DNA from: an uncultured Lachnospiraceae bacterium
Lineage (GTDB): Bacteria > Bacillota > Clostridia > Lachnospirales > Lachnospiraceae
Assembly: GCA_946616835.1 (NCBI GenBank)
Contig: CAMOJK010000016.1
Span: 1-38,783 of the forward strand
Reading direction: 5' to 3'
Length of the DNA stretch: 38,783 nt
Shown one piece after another: positions 16,892 to 25,486 of the stretch. A model generated the notes under the pieces. It was not told where the DNA came from, ran no database searches, and saw only the letters and a program-made list of their open reading frames with translations. The position numbers and the translations under genes are program-made. Each line of letters begins with the position of its first letter. Position 1 is the first letter of the stretch.

Positions 16892-17389
16892 TCACTTCTT
16901 ATATGGCGCCTGTGTGTTCGGTGCAAGTTCTATATCACCTGCAGAAGTCGTCACGCAAACAGTAACCTCTACTCCACTACCATCATTATAGGAAATCTTA
17001 ACTTTCCAGTTAGTCGGATTATTCTTTCTATAAGCAAACTCCGGAGCTTTACCCAGATTCTGTTTCACTGTTCCTTCGAAAAGAGGATTCCAATTACAAT
17101 AATCAGGAAAGTCACCATTTTCACTAATCGGGTACTCTGCAGAATAACTACTACCATGATGGGAAATCTCTCTATATATCTCCGGCTCATTGACAGCAGC
17201 AGTAGCAGTTGACAGTATTAAGCCTGCATTAGAAACATCTTTTTGGATCTTACTTTTCTCAATGTGATTAATCAAATAAGCACCAACAACTGCAACTATT
17301 ATAGCAATAATGCAAATAACGATCAGCAGCTCCACAAGTGATAAACCCTTGTTGGATCCCCACTTTTTCTTACCCAAAATCTTTTTCAT
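16892..17389 (-). CDS. Type IV prepilin, PilA-like (candidate major pilin)
   Basis: The protein has a short basic leader (MKKILGKKKWGSNKG) cleaved after Gly15, then LSLVELLIVICIIAIIVAVV, the class III hydrophobic helix with Leu at +1 and Glu at +5. The mature protein of 150 residues has a small C-terminal domain with three cysteines and a lysine-rich end. Its size, clean leader and place at the end of the cluster behind a very stable hairpin fit the major subunit, but a minor pilin role cannot be excluded. The binding site is modest (GGCTGAGG, 10-12 bases before ATG). It would be processed by the PilD encoded at 25487-26206. Confidence 0.85.
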   Translation of the reverse strand: MKKILGKKKWGSNKGLSLVELLIVICIIAIIVAVVGAYLINHIEKSKIQKDVSNAGLILSTATAAVNEPEIYREISHHGSSYSAEYPISENGDFPDYCNWNPLFEGTVKQNLGKAPEFAYRKNNPTNWKVKISYNDGSGVEVTVCVTTSAGDIELAPNTQAPYKK

Positions 17390-17422
17390 ACGGATATAAC
17401 CTCAGCCTTTCCTTTCATAATA

Positions 17423-17446
17423 TCAGACAGCCCGAAGACTGTCTGA
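17423..17446 (-). promoter_or_regulatory. Stable C(UUCG)G stem-loop before the PilA-like gene
   Basis: In the leftward transcript TCAGACAG pairs with CTGTCTGA, followed inside by a U-G pair and a C-G pair closing a UUCG tetraloop, one of the most stable RNA hairpins known. No T tract follows. It lies about 35 bases before the PilA-like start codon, so it probably blocks 3' exonucleases or marks a processing site. Confidence 0.7.
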
Positions 17447-17473
17447 CAACAATAATACAATATAAGAACAGGA

Positions 17474-18988
17474 TTAATTGAGCTGACCATCAAGCAGAAC
17501 CTTTTCATCATTTGAAAGAGTCCTGTTTATAGGATACAAATATACTTTAAACGATTTATTCAGTTCAGGATCAACCCATTTCACATCAACCTGTATATAA
17601 AACTTATGACCACACTTAAGCATTCCGTCAGAAGCATTTATATATTCGGAACATCTATCAGTATTCCAGGTTGCTGAATTATTATAGGTTACAACAGCGT
17701 TCGACTCAGCATCTACATAATTACGGAGACTGGGTAGCTGAACCTGAAATTCATCATAAGTATTATCATCATCATAAGAATCATCAACTATCTTCCATGA
17801 ACCGCCTATATCCACAGCTTCATTATAAAACGTAACAGTTGATGACGATCCCTGTGAGCTGGGTCCTGTACCTGTATCCCCATCATCGGTCGTAGCACCG
17901 GAAAGTTTATGCAATGTATGTCCATCACCGTCACCATAATAATGATGACCGGAAGCAGACTGTATCATATATGAATACTTTATTTCTTCTGCATCTTTCA
18001 AACTTATTCCCTTGAACTCAGTAAGACCTGTTACAGCATATGAAGGCTCACAAGCCGGAATATAATATACTGAATAATCATTAAATCCCCATGAAACAGC
18101 GTCAGTATGTGCACTAATCAGCAGAGGATTCGTATCATCTATATCAGTCACAGTACCTGTTGCCATATCAGTAACAGTTCCGGTCGCATATATCATATAA
18201 GGTCCAAATTCATCATCATCATGTGCAGATCCACGATATGACGAAGTAATTGCAAGCTTTGTTCCGCTTATGGCATACTCCGTCACAGCACTCTTCTTAG
18301 CTCCGGAGCTTGGATCTATGAAATAAAAATTATCGTAATCATACTTTTTACCATCTTTTATCTCATCAAACATCTTGCTAAGATCGTATGTAGCATATCT
18401 CTTTACGTCAATAAATTTCTTTGCAGCCGTGGTGTTATCCGCTTCACCGGTGCCACCGCTTCCTATCTCATTTCGAAGATAAACATCCTCTGCCACAGAA
18501 TAAGCATAATCCTCATTGGCCAGCTTCACATAAACAGTAACATTATCATTAGTATATGTGGACATATCAACATAGAAATCATCAACATAATCCGCAAACG
18601 GGATTGCTGCTGTCATACCGGTCTTATTGTATGAAAGAGATCCAAAATATACCCCAGCCGCCGGGTTCGGGTCATTATACGTGATAGTATATTTAATCTC
18701 TGTCTTAGTACCATCTGCAGGATTTATCTCATTGCTCGATATGGTCAGCGTCTTATTGGCTGAAACAAATTCTATACTTCCGTTACAGTCGACCATAAGA
18801 TCCTCCAGCTGCTGCACAACCTGCTGTGCTTCAGTCTGGAGCTGAACCTCATAGTTTCCTTTTCTATATATAGTAGAACTGTTGGCCATCACCGAATAAA
18901 GTTCCATCAGCATGATAACCAAAATGGCCATCGCCACCAACAATTCAACCAGCGTATAACCCTTATTTGTATTACCGACTTTTCTCAT
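17474..18988 (-). CDS. Large prepilin, PilW-like minor pilin
   Basis: The leader MRKVGNTNKG is followed by YTLVELLVAMAILVIMLMEL: cleavage after Gly, Tyr at +1, Glu at +5. A helix with QLQTEAQQVVQQLEDLM follows, as in PilW/GspJ-type minor pilins. The 504-residue length is about twice that of ordinary PilW, with a long extracellular part (about 175-504) of Asp, Tyr, Ser and Thr-rich beta sequence. That part includes an internal repeat GTVTDMATGTVTD and a flexible Gly/Ser/Asp linker near residue 370. A GTG precedes the ATG, but GGGAGG spaces the ATG at 18986-18988 better. It probably helps start the pilus or sits at its tip. Confidence 0.82.
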   Translation of the reverse strand: MRKVGNTNKGYTLVELLVAMAILVIMLMELYSVMANSSTIYRKGNYEVQLQTEAQQVVQQLEDLMVDCNGSIEFVSANKTLTISSNEINPADGTKTEIKYTITYNDPNPAAGVYFGSLSYNKTGMTAAIPFADYVDDFYVDMSTYTNDNVTVYVKLANEDYAYSVAEDVYLRNEIGSGGTGEADNTTAAKKFIDVKRYATYDLSKMFDEIKDGKKYDYDNFYFIDPSSGAKKSAVTEYAISGTKLAITSSYRGSAHDDDEFGPYMIYATGTVTDMATGTVTDIDDTNPLLISAHTDAVSWGFNDYSVYYIPACEPSYAVTGLTEFKGISLKDAEEIKYSYMIQSASGHHYYGDGDGHTLHKLSGATTDDGDTGTGPSSQGSSSTVTFYNEAVDIGGSWKIVDDSYDDDNTYDEFQVQLPSLRNYVDAESNAVVTYNNSATWNTDRCSEYINASDGMLKCGHKFYIQVDVKWVDPELNKSFKVYLYPINRTLSNDEKVLLDGQLN

Positions 18989-19029
18989 CACAACCTCCCG
19001 TCCAGCTTAATGAAAGACCTCAACAACCC

Positions 19030-19608
19030 CTAAAAATTCCAAATACCAACATCATGGCGTCCTGTTTCCGGATAAATGAACACCCTTGAGCCACGCTTTT
19101 TATTCTTAAAAACATAGCATATACAGGACTCACTCGTGTAATCAGTATACGTCGGCTCTCCTCCACCGGCATAGTTCACAATACACATTGCACCTGAGGG
19201 CCTAAAGGAATACTGCTTAATGTAGCCCTCTGAAAGGACAGCACCACCCAAAGCATTATCAGACGCTGCCAGCTCCATAGAAATTGCATTTGTCGAAACC
19301 TTCTCCATCTGTCTTGCAGTTGCAGCATACCCATCAGCTGCACTTCCTATATAAGTATAGACCTTACCTTCAATTATCTTTATAGTAAGAGTACCTGCAT
19401 CCAGTCCCTTTGCCATACTAGTAGACCTCGCTGTGGAAAAAGAGGCATTAAGTGAGTTAGCAGCCTGCGAAACATTAGCATTGCTTACAATATTAAAACT
19501 AAGAACAGCCATACCTACAAGAATCATCATTATGGCAATAACTACCATAATTTCCACTAAGGAGAAACCTTTATTACCTGATACAGTCTTTTTTATGCCG
19601 TTTCCCAT
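19030..19608 (-). CDS. FimT/GspH-like prepilin
   Basis: The leader MGNGIKKTVSGNKG is cleaved before FSLVEIMVVIAIMMILVGMA (Phe at +1, Glu at +5). A helix with NSLNASFSTARSTSMAKGLD follows, where FimT/GspH minor pilins have A-R-x-x-A. The protein ends with a short beta strand part carrying a Cys pair (ESCICYVF). The 192 residues are in the family range. AAGGAGGAGAT precedes the ATG, nine bases after the stop of the preceding gene, so the two are cotranscribed. The likely role is part of the minor pilin initiation complex. Confidence 0.85.
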   Translation of the reverse strand: MGNGIKKTVSGNKGFSLVEIMVVIAIMMILVGMAVLSFNIVSNANVSQAANSLNASFSTARSTSMAKGLDAGTLTIKIIEGKVYTYIGSAADGYAATARQMEKVSTNAISMELAASDNALGGAVLSEGYIKQYSFRPSGAMCIVNYAGGGEPTYTDYTSESCICYVFKNKKRGSRVFIYPETGRHDVGIWNF

Positions 19609-19617
19609 ATCTCCTCC

Positions 19618-21360
19618 TTATTCCTTACTCCAGTTTTCATAAATAACTGTAGACGTTGTAGGATCAGAAACATTGCTTACCGAATCAAACAGCTTTGTAA
19701 TGATTCCGCTGGTATTGTCATCAAGCAGATACTTTATAGGAAGATAACATGTGCCATCTGTCTTATTGTAATATATAGTTCTCGTTTCTGAACCATACAC
19801 ATATGACTCCTCTTCAAATCCTGCAGGCTTTGTCAGCGGCATCTCCGTACCGGCTGAAACTCCTTTCATACCAGAATTTCCAATATTATGACCATCCGAA
19901 TCCCCCAGCTCACCGGTATCTTTTATTGACGGCAGACAAGTATTTATAAGCCAATTGTACTGATCCTTATCCATACGCTGCATATATGATGCATTGGTAT
20001 AATCTGAACCATTGAACAGATAACCGTAACTGGATACAACCGTTGAGTTAGTGCATATGCCCTTTATGGAAACAAGCTTATTAGGCACCAAAGCAAGAGT
20101 ATTCTCAAGACCGGAATTGATTACATCCGGAGCACACATCTGAAGCTTAAGCTTGGGCTTAGGAGAGCTTGCATGAGGGTACTCAATATTATCATATGTC
20201 ACTCTTGCATTCTCACTGCCTATGAAATAGTGGTTGAAATCAAAGTAATCAAGCTTTCCGGGTGAAGGTGATGCCTTATAATTCCAGAACAATACATTGT
20301 CACAGAACAGCTGGCAAACCAGACCATCCGGTGATGACGAATCATACAGCGGACATATGCTTCCACCGGGATACGTCCATCCCTCTTCTATAGAATCCGA
20401 ATCTTTTACCACCTTATCGTATCCGCTTCCGGTAATGTGTCCGGTAAGCTTAAGGCTGCCTGTAACAACAAGCTTTGACCCGGAATGAAGCTTAAGATCA
20501 CCCATTATATATACATCACCAAGTATTTCTACAACAGAGTCGCCTCCAGAACAATTAACCTCTACGTTTCCGTTAAATATAGCACGTTCTGAAAGTATGT
20601 GTACAGAAGCACCTCCATTTATGTACAGGCAATCACCGGCCGGAATAGTCTTACCATCAAGTGTATACGCTTTGTCTGTCCCGCCTTCACGATATTTCTG
20701 CGTATATGCACATCCAGTCATAATAAAATCACCGCCACCGATATATACAGGTTTATCCGTTATGATACTGAAATCGCAGACATCAAGATCGCCTTTTCCT
20801 TCAGGGCTGAATTTTATTATAATGTCAGAAGTAATTGTACTTACATACCCTTTCTCATCTGTAGCTGTAATAACTACGCCCTTAAGCTTAACCTGTGTGG
20901 CTGTATCTTCGTAGTTCTTGGTACCGGAAGGATATGAAGTAGTAACAACAATATTTGCGTCATTTTTGGCTACTTTTATGTACTCTGCCACCTTGTCAGG
21001 ATTATAATTCGACTTACCTGCTGCGGGACCTGCTCCAACCTTTGACCTGATTTCCTTAATGGCATCATCTATATTTCCACCTGACTTACCTTTGTCAACA
21101 GCAATCTGCTGCAATTCAGAAGAGAGATCATCCAAAGCAAACTCTGCCGTATAAAAATTATCGGTAGAGCCGTAACGCATCACTTTGGTCAAATAGTTCA
21201 TATATACCATGTAAAGCAGAGAAGTCGCAATTATTGCAATAAAAGTAATTGCAATAAGAACAGATACAAGTGCCGCACCACGATCATTTGCAACACTCTT
21301 CCTGCCTTTCTCTGTTTTCTTTCTATCCTTTCCTGTAATCCCTTTTAACAATTTCAGCAT
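19618..21360 (-). CDS. Large PilX-like minor pilin with a beta-solenoid-like body
   Basis: A 28-residue basic leader ending in NDRG is followed by AALVSVLIAITFIAIIATSL and MVYMNY. Glu5 is replaced by Ser, as in PilX/GspK-type subunits that cap the pilus tip. The frame is open to a TTG at 21376-21378, but GGGAGGGAAAGG lies inside and spaces the ATG at 21358-21360, giving 580 residues. Residues about 195-310 alternate short strands and Gly turns (VEILGDVYIMGDLKLHSGSK and then LVVTGSLKLTGHITG), resembling a parallel beta-helix or bactofilin-like solenoid. The C-terminal 270 residues match nothing I know. It is a candidate tip adhesin. Confidence 0.75.
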   Translation of the reverse strand: MLKLLKGITGKDRKKTEKGRKSVANDRGAALVSVLIAITFIAIIATSLLYMVYMNYLTKVMRYGSTDNFYTAEFALDDLSSELQQIAVDKGKSGGNIDDAIKEIRSKVGAGPAAGKSNYNPDKVAEYIKVAKNDANIVVTTSYPSGTKNYEDTATQVKLKGVVITATDEKGYVSTITSDIIIKFSPEGKGDLDVCDFSIITDKPVYIGGGDFIMTGCAYTQKYREGGTDKAYTLDGKTIPAGDCLYINGGASVHILSERAIFNGNVEVNCSGGDSVVEILGDVYIMGDLKLHSGSKLVVTGSLKLTGHITGSGYDKVVKDSDSIEEGWTYPGGSICPLYDSSSPDGLVCQLFCDNVLFWNYKASPSPGKLDYFDFNHYFIGSENARVTYDNIEYPHASSPKPKLKLQMCAPDVINSGLENTLALVPNKLVSIKGICTNSTVVSSYGYLFNGSDYTNASYMQRMDKDQYNWLINTCLPSIKDTGELGDSDGHNIGNSGMKGVSAGTEMPLTKPAGFEEESYVYGSETRTIYYNKTDGTCYLPIKYLLDDNTSGIITKLFDSVSNVSDPTTSTVIYENWSKE

Positions 21361-21411
21361 AATACCTTTCCCTCCCAAATTACATCAGTCTTTCCAATAA
21401 CGATTCAATCA

Positions 21412-22227
21412 TCATCCATTTCTATTCTTTATACCGGTCATTAACGACATCACAGGTTCCTTGCCTAACCTGCTGGTCATATCCTGCCTGTCAATCTCAT
21501 ATACATATACCATAGCCTCATATGAGTAGTACTTCTGTGCGGGGGTATTAGCCATAGGAATAAACATCACTACCGCATCGAAATAATACCCCTCCGAATG
21601 CAATCCCGTATAGCAAAGGAATGAAATCTTGCCATCCGGATCAGTAACACCCATAAGCTTCTGAGACCTGTAATCAGTCGCATCAGCGCCCATCATTGTT
21701 TTGAAATCCGCAGCGGCCGCCATATTCATAGATATAGCCATCGCTTTATTCTCACTTATCAGGCTGTTAGTACTAACTGAAGCTCCTGACCATCTGACCT
21801 CATTTTGTGAAATAGATGTAAGACCGGTCTTTACATTTGTCATTCCATTCCATGAAACACTGGAAAGACCGTTAGCCTGCTGATTATAAATATTAACACT
21901 AACAACTTCTGCTCCGCCGACATTACTGCTGACATAGCATCCGGTAGATAGTGCAAGATTTCCACTAAGATCAGCTGTCCCGATACTTGCAACCGAAAGT
22001 TTCAGATTCTCATAAGTCTTGCCGGAATAGCCTTCCACGATAGACTGCGCAAGATCAGTAGCAGCCATCATCTTTCTTGACTTCTGATTCACTCTCATGG
22101 AGGTGATAAAGGATGCACACACAGGTACTATCACGATAATAAAAAGTGCCATTGCTACAACAAGTTCAACCAACGAAACACCTTTATTACTAACTATCCT
22201 ACTACGCTTTTTTGTGCTATTATACAT
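21412..22227 (-). CDS. PilV-like prepilin
   Basis: The leader MYNSTKKRSRIVSNKG is followed by VSLVELVVAMALFIIVIVPV (Val at +1, Glu at +5). Then come MRVNQKSRKMMAATDLAQSI and VEGYSGKTYE, as in PilV/GspI minor pilins. The open frame extends 28 residues further up to 22311, but that extension is hydrophobic and lacks a ribosome binding site, while GGGAGG lies six bases before the ATG at 22225-22227. The protein is then 271 residues. It is the first of five prepilin genes and follows two intercistronic hairpins. Confidence 0.82.
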   Translation of the reverse strand: MYNSTKKRSRIVSNKGVSLVELVVAMALFIIVIVPVCASFITSMRVNQKSRKMMAATDLAQSIVEGYSGKTYENLKLSVASIGTADLSGNLALSTGCYVSSNVGGAEVVSVNIYNQQANGLSSVSWNGMTNVKTGLTSISQNEVRWSGASVSTNSLISENKAMAISMNMAAAADFKTMMGADATDYRSQKLMGVTDPDGKISFLCYTGLHSEGYYFDAVVMFIPMANTPAQKYYSYEAMVYVYEIDRQDMTSRLGKEPVMSLMTGIKNRNG

Positions 22228-22365
22228 CCGCGACCTCCCTGATTCACATAATAAAAAAGAAATGCACACAACTCCCATAACTATATTAACATAATAAAAA
22301 ACCACCATCAATTATATTTAATGTCAGTTTTATGCGCTTCAATGTTCAAAAACGCGTACTAGCTC

Positions 22366-22427
22366 TTCATTTCATTCTTAACAAAGCATCAGATCTAATC
22401 GTGTTGTCCTGTTTAGAATGAAATGAA
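22366..22427. repeat. Long stem-loop between pilO and the prepilin genes
   Basis: TTCATTTCATTCTTAACA (22366-22383) and its partner at 22410-22427 are complementary at 17 of 18 positions, with a 26-base loop. It is one of two stem-loops in the 240-base stretch between pilO and the PilV-like start. No T tract follows. It may separate the mRNA of the assembly machinery from that of the subunits. Confidence 0.7.
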
Positions 22428-22430
22428 TAA

Positions 22431-22458
22431 CTGCAGTACAGCTTTCGCTGCACTGCAG
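22431..22458. repeat. Stem-loop immediately after pilO
   Basis: CTGCAGTACAGC (22431-22442), loop TTTC, GCTGCACTGCAG (22447-22458): a 12-bp stem with one mismatch, about 10 bases past the pilO stop codon. The following sequence in the leftward transcript (TTATTCATTTC) is only weakly T-rich, so it is at most a leaky terminator. Confidence 0.65.
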
Positions 22459-22468
22459 TAACACATCT

Positions 22469-23353
22469 TTACTCCGCGGCAGGAGCTGCCTCTTCCTGCA
22501 CTTCAGCAGGTTCCTCAGCCATCGGAACCCCTTCTTCAAGTGCCTCATTTTGGGCAGCCATGCCCTCCTCGCTAAGCTCCTCATCAAACACAAGAGGACC
22601 GAACACACCATTAACACCATTGATACCATTGGTACCATAATCATATTCCATGCCCCTAAAGTCATAAGCATCAACATCCGGGAATATCTCAATAGGTGCC
22701 AATACACGATCAGGATCTTCAGTATTCTTGATAGCATACTGTTCTATAACGAACTGCCCTGTAACCACACCAGTGTCATCATTATATTCAGCAGAAAATC
22801 CTTTATAACACATAGGGCTTATCTGCTGCTCTATAAAATAATCCAATAAATTCTTCATACCAACATAGTAAGTAACATAAGTAACCGTCGACTCATTTAT
22901 GACGCTTATATAAGGTGTCGATATTTCATCACTCTGGATAGGAACCTCATCATTCTCGCCATAAGACACAGTATCAAAAAATACAATCTGTGAGCCTTCA
23001 TCCCATGTGACCCTCCTGGTATCCTTGTCAAAATTGGCTGTTGTTATGTCATGATTCAATTCAGTATTAAGCAGGAACTGAGTATAATGTTCCTTGGTAA
23101 TATCTGCAGGATATGAAGCCACGATAGCATCTGTCTCATCATTTAATTCCTTTGTGCGCGAAAGGAATTCATCGCGATGCTTATCCATCTCTTTAAGTTC
23201 ATTATACCTGGCCTCTAAAGTCACATACTCTTGTTTAAGTGATTCAGTCTCCACTTTCGCATCCTTGATATAGAAAACATAAGGAAAGGCAACAATGGCA
23301 ATAACCAAGAGTACCATAATAATCGTCGCATCTCTATCTGACAATCTTCCCAT
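22469..23353 (-). CDS. PilO-like pilus alignment protein
   Basis: The protein has a short cytoplasmic start (MGRLSDRD), one membrane helix (about 9-29), a coiled coil (about 32-75, LKQEYVTLEARYNELKEMDK) and an external alpha/beta domain to about residue 215. This is the PilO layout. PilO pairs with PilN to connect the inner PilM ring to the pilus. From about 230 on there is an unusual tail with GTNGINGVNGVFGP and a Glu/Ala-rich acidic end. The start overlaps the stop of the PilM-PilN gene by one base (TAATG), so the two are translationally coupled. Confidence 0.75.
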   Translation of the reverse strand: MGRLSDRDATIIMVLLVIAIVAFPYVFYIKDAKVETESLKQEYVTLEARYNELKEMDKHRDEFLSRTKELNDETDAIVASYPADITKEHYTQFLLNTELNHDITTANFDKDTRRVTWDEGSQIVFFDTVSYGENDEVPIQSDEISTPYISVINESTVTYVTYYVGMKNLLDYFIEQQISPMCYKGFSAEYNDDTGVVTGQFVIEQYAIKNTEDPDRVLAPIEIFPDVDAYDFRGMEYDYGTNGINGVNGVFGPLVFDEELSEEGMAAQNEALEEGVPMAEEPAEVQEEAAPAAE

Positions 23354-25296
23354 TATTCGATTACCTCCTCAGAAGCCGTATCCTCCGCAGGTGCTTCTTC
23401 TCCAGAAGTCTCAGAGCTCTCCGGCACACTAACATTTATCGCCTTATCGCCCGTTATACCTGCTTCATCATTTACCCTATCTTCTACATTATAATCATAC
23501 CCAAGCACTACTGTCACCGTAATCTTATCCTGAACAAGCTCTACCCAAAGATCACTAATAGTCTCAAGAGTAAGTTCTTCCGGATAATTGTCCTCGCCTT
23601 CTCCGGTTGCCATATCCAATATGATATCCTCAAGTTCTGAGCGATCACTAACTTCAACATATTCTCCCATAAACAGCGGATCATCAGAGACCATTCGCAG
23701 GAACGGATCTCCTCCATCAGCAGCATCTGCAGAATTTGCACTAGGACTCAAGAAGCGAATGCAATACTCTTCCGATAAATCAGGCACCTCCACTTTCTTA
23801 ACATAACTCAAATTCTGAAGCTGAACCATTATGTCAGCGACCTCATTCTTTGCTGTAGTATGCCAGCCGGTAGTAACCTCAAAACTAACGGTACCATCTG
23901 TAGCATCGATACCGTTAATAACCGTATCATTAGGAAGTATTTTTTCCAAATCGCCTATAAACTGTGGCATAAGATTATTCGGATTTTCTTTTTCATACTT
24001 GAAAGTGTCCAATGCTGCAAACAGATACTGGGCGTTAACATAGTCCTGCCTTATCTGCTCTATATCAGCTATAGCATCAATATTTGCCTGCATCTGATCC
24101 CTTGCATCCTTAGCCACCTTGTGCTGTATAAATGTAATACCTGTCCAGCCCAACATAATAACGGCCGATACACCAAGCACAATTTTAAGGTACTTAACCA
24201 TATCGGAACTTTCAATGGCAGACTTCTTACCTGATGAGATTACCAAATCCATAGGATCAATAACAGATCCGATATTAGGCAGATATCTAAGAACCTCTTC
24301 AGCCTTCAATGCAGCCTGTCCCTTAATGGTAACGCCGGCGAGAGTATCAAAATGTTCAACCCTTGCACCTAACTCACGTTCAAGAATTTTCTCAATGCCG
24401 GCAATAGCAGATCCTTCACCGAAAACCTTTATTCCCTGCAACGTAGCACTGGGATCGTTAGCATTCTTGGTTCTATGATACTCAACCGCACGCCCGATAC
24501 CGTTTACCATTCCCTGCACAGCCTGAGCATACTCATCTGCAGTGACGTGCTGATCAAGAAGAGCTTCATTGGAAAGAAGTGTTCTGGCATCCTTCTCGGA
24601 TATCTTCTTGACATCCATAAGAGCATTTATAACCGCAGTCTTACCATAGTTAACATTACGCTGGAGAACGAGTGTCTTACCACGCATAACATTCACATAG
24701 GTCTGATCCATTTCTATCTGAAGAACCAGATCAGTTCGTCCAGGCTGCATCTGGAGCTTGAGAAGCTGAATTACAGAATTACCGAAATAATCGATGTGCT
24801 TAACACTTAGCTTAAGCTCATCAGCTAACTCGTAATAGCATCTTACAAGATCCATAGGGGCAGCAACAGCAGAAATTCGATAAAATCTCTTTGTTGCACC
24901 CTCCACATTCATGGTTACTTCTTCAAGGAGCGAATAAGCGAAGACATAATCCCCCGATCCGCTCATCGGGAAATAATCCCCCGAATTTGCCTGCAGCACC
25001 TGCTGCAGCTTCCTCATGTTCTTCACATAAGGCATCTCCACCTCTTTGCTGGCGATTTTCTTACTGGCAATGGTAAAGATAACATCTTTTGAACTGAACC
25101 CCCGTCCGAAAATTGCAGTACGCACTGCTTCGGCGGTAGCCGTGACATCTGTCAGATATCCGTCATTAAAACACCCTGCAGGTGTAGCTATCTCGGCGGC
25201 ATTGCTGAGCAGAACCTGATCCTTGCCGTTCTTAGTAATCTCAGCGATACGGATCATGTCGGAACTGACATAGATTGTCAAAAACTTATTGGCCAT
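23353..25296 (-). CDS. Fused PilM-PilN type IV pilus assembly protein
   Basis: Residues 1-345 are an actin-like PilM: the opening FLTIYVSSDMIRIAEI, the ISAVAAPMDLVRCYYELADE region, VLQIEMDQTYVNVMRGKTL and KVFGEGSAIAGIEKILEREL are the phosphate- and nucleotide-binding strands. A membrane helix at about 369-390 leads into an external PilN-like domain with a short coiled coil (395-425) and a strand-rich part (445-510). The C-terminal 130 residues are an extra acidic region ending EEAPAEDTASEEVIE. In most bacteria PilM is cytoplasmic and PilN is a separate membrane protein; here one chain joins both. The ATG follows GGGGAG. It directly precedes pilO. Confidence 0.82.
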   Translation of the reverse strand: MANKFLTIYVSSDMIRIAEITKNGKDQVLLSNAAEIATPAGCFNDGYLTDVTATAEAVRTAIFGRGFSSKDVIFTIASKKIASKEVEMPYVKNMRKLQQVLQANSGDYFPMSGSGDYVFAYSLLEEVTMNVEGATKRFYRISAVAAPMDLVRCYYELADELKLSVKHIDYFGNSVIQLLKLQMQPGRTDLVLQIEMDQTYVNVMRGKTLVLQRNVNYGKTAVINALMDVKKISEKDARTLLSNEALLDQHVTADEYAQAVQGMVNGIGRAVEYHRTKNANDPSATLQGIKVFGEGSAIAGIEKILERELGARVEHFDTLAGVTIKGQAALKAEEVLRYLPNIGSVIDPMDLVISSGKKSAIESSDMVKYLKIVLGVSAVIMLGWTGITFIQHKVAKDARDQMQANIDAIADIEQIRQDYVNAQYLFAALDTFKYEKENPNNLMPQFIGDLEKILPNDTVINGIDATDGTVSFEVTTGWHTTAKNEVADIMVQLQNLSYVKKVEVPDLSEEYCIRFLSPSANSADAADGGDPFLRMVSDDPLFMGEYVEVSDRSELEDIILDMATGEGEDNYPEELTLETISDLWVELVQDKITVTVVLGYDYNVEDRVNDEAGITGDKAINVSVPESSETSGEEAPAEDTASEEVIE

Positions 25297-25424
25297 CCTT
25301 ATTGCTCCCCTTTCATTGTTTTGTTTATTAATAAACCGGTTAATTTATTGTTTATTTTCCCGGGTTTATTCCTTCAACATATACAAGTGACAAACTACCT
25401 TCGTCACAAAACACCACGAATATC

Positions 25425-25433
25425 AATATATCA
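25425..25433 (-). promoter_or_regulatory. Possible extended -10 promoter before the PilM-PilN gene
   Basis: Read leftward, TGATATATT fits an extended -10 element (TGN plus TATATT). I see no good -35. It lies about 130 bases upstream of the start in a 190-base AT-rich gap that otherwise holds a partial palindrome around AACCGGTT. The element may begin a second transcript after the terminator at 26223-26250. Confidence 0.3.
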
Positions 25434-25486
25434 TAAACGCGAATAAATTTCCATAATAAATATAAGAATTTATAACAAAATTTTTA

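Noticed and set aside
22378-22737. 119-residue minus-strand frame overlapping pilO and the following gap
   Set aside because: It is another frame of pilO on the same strand, crosses the intercistronic hairpins and has no start signal.
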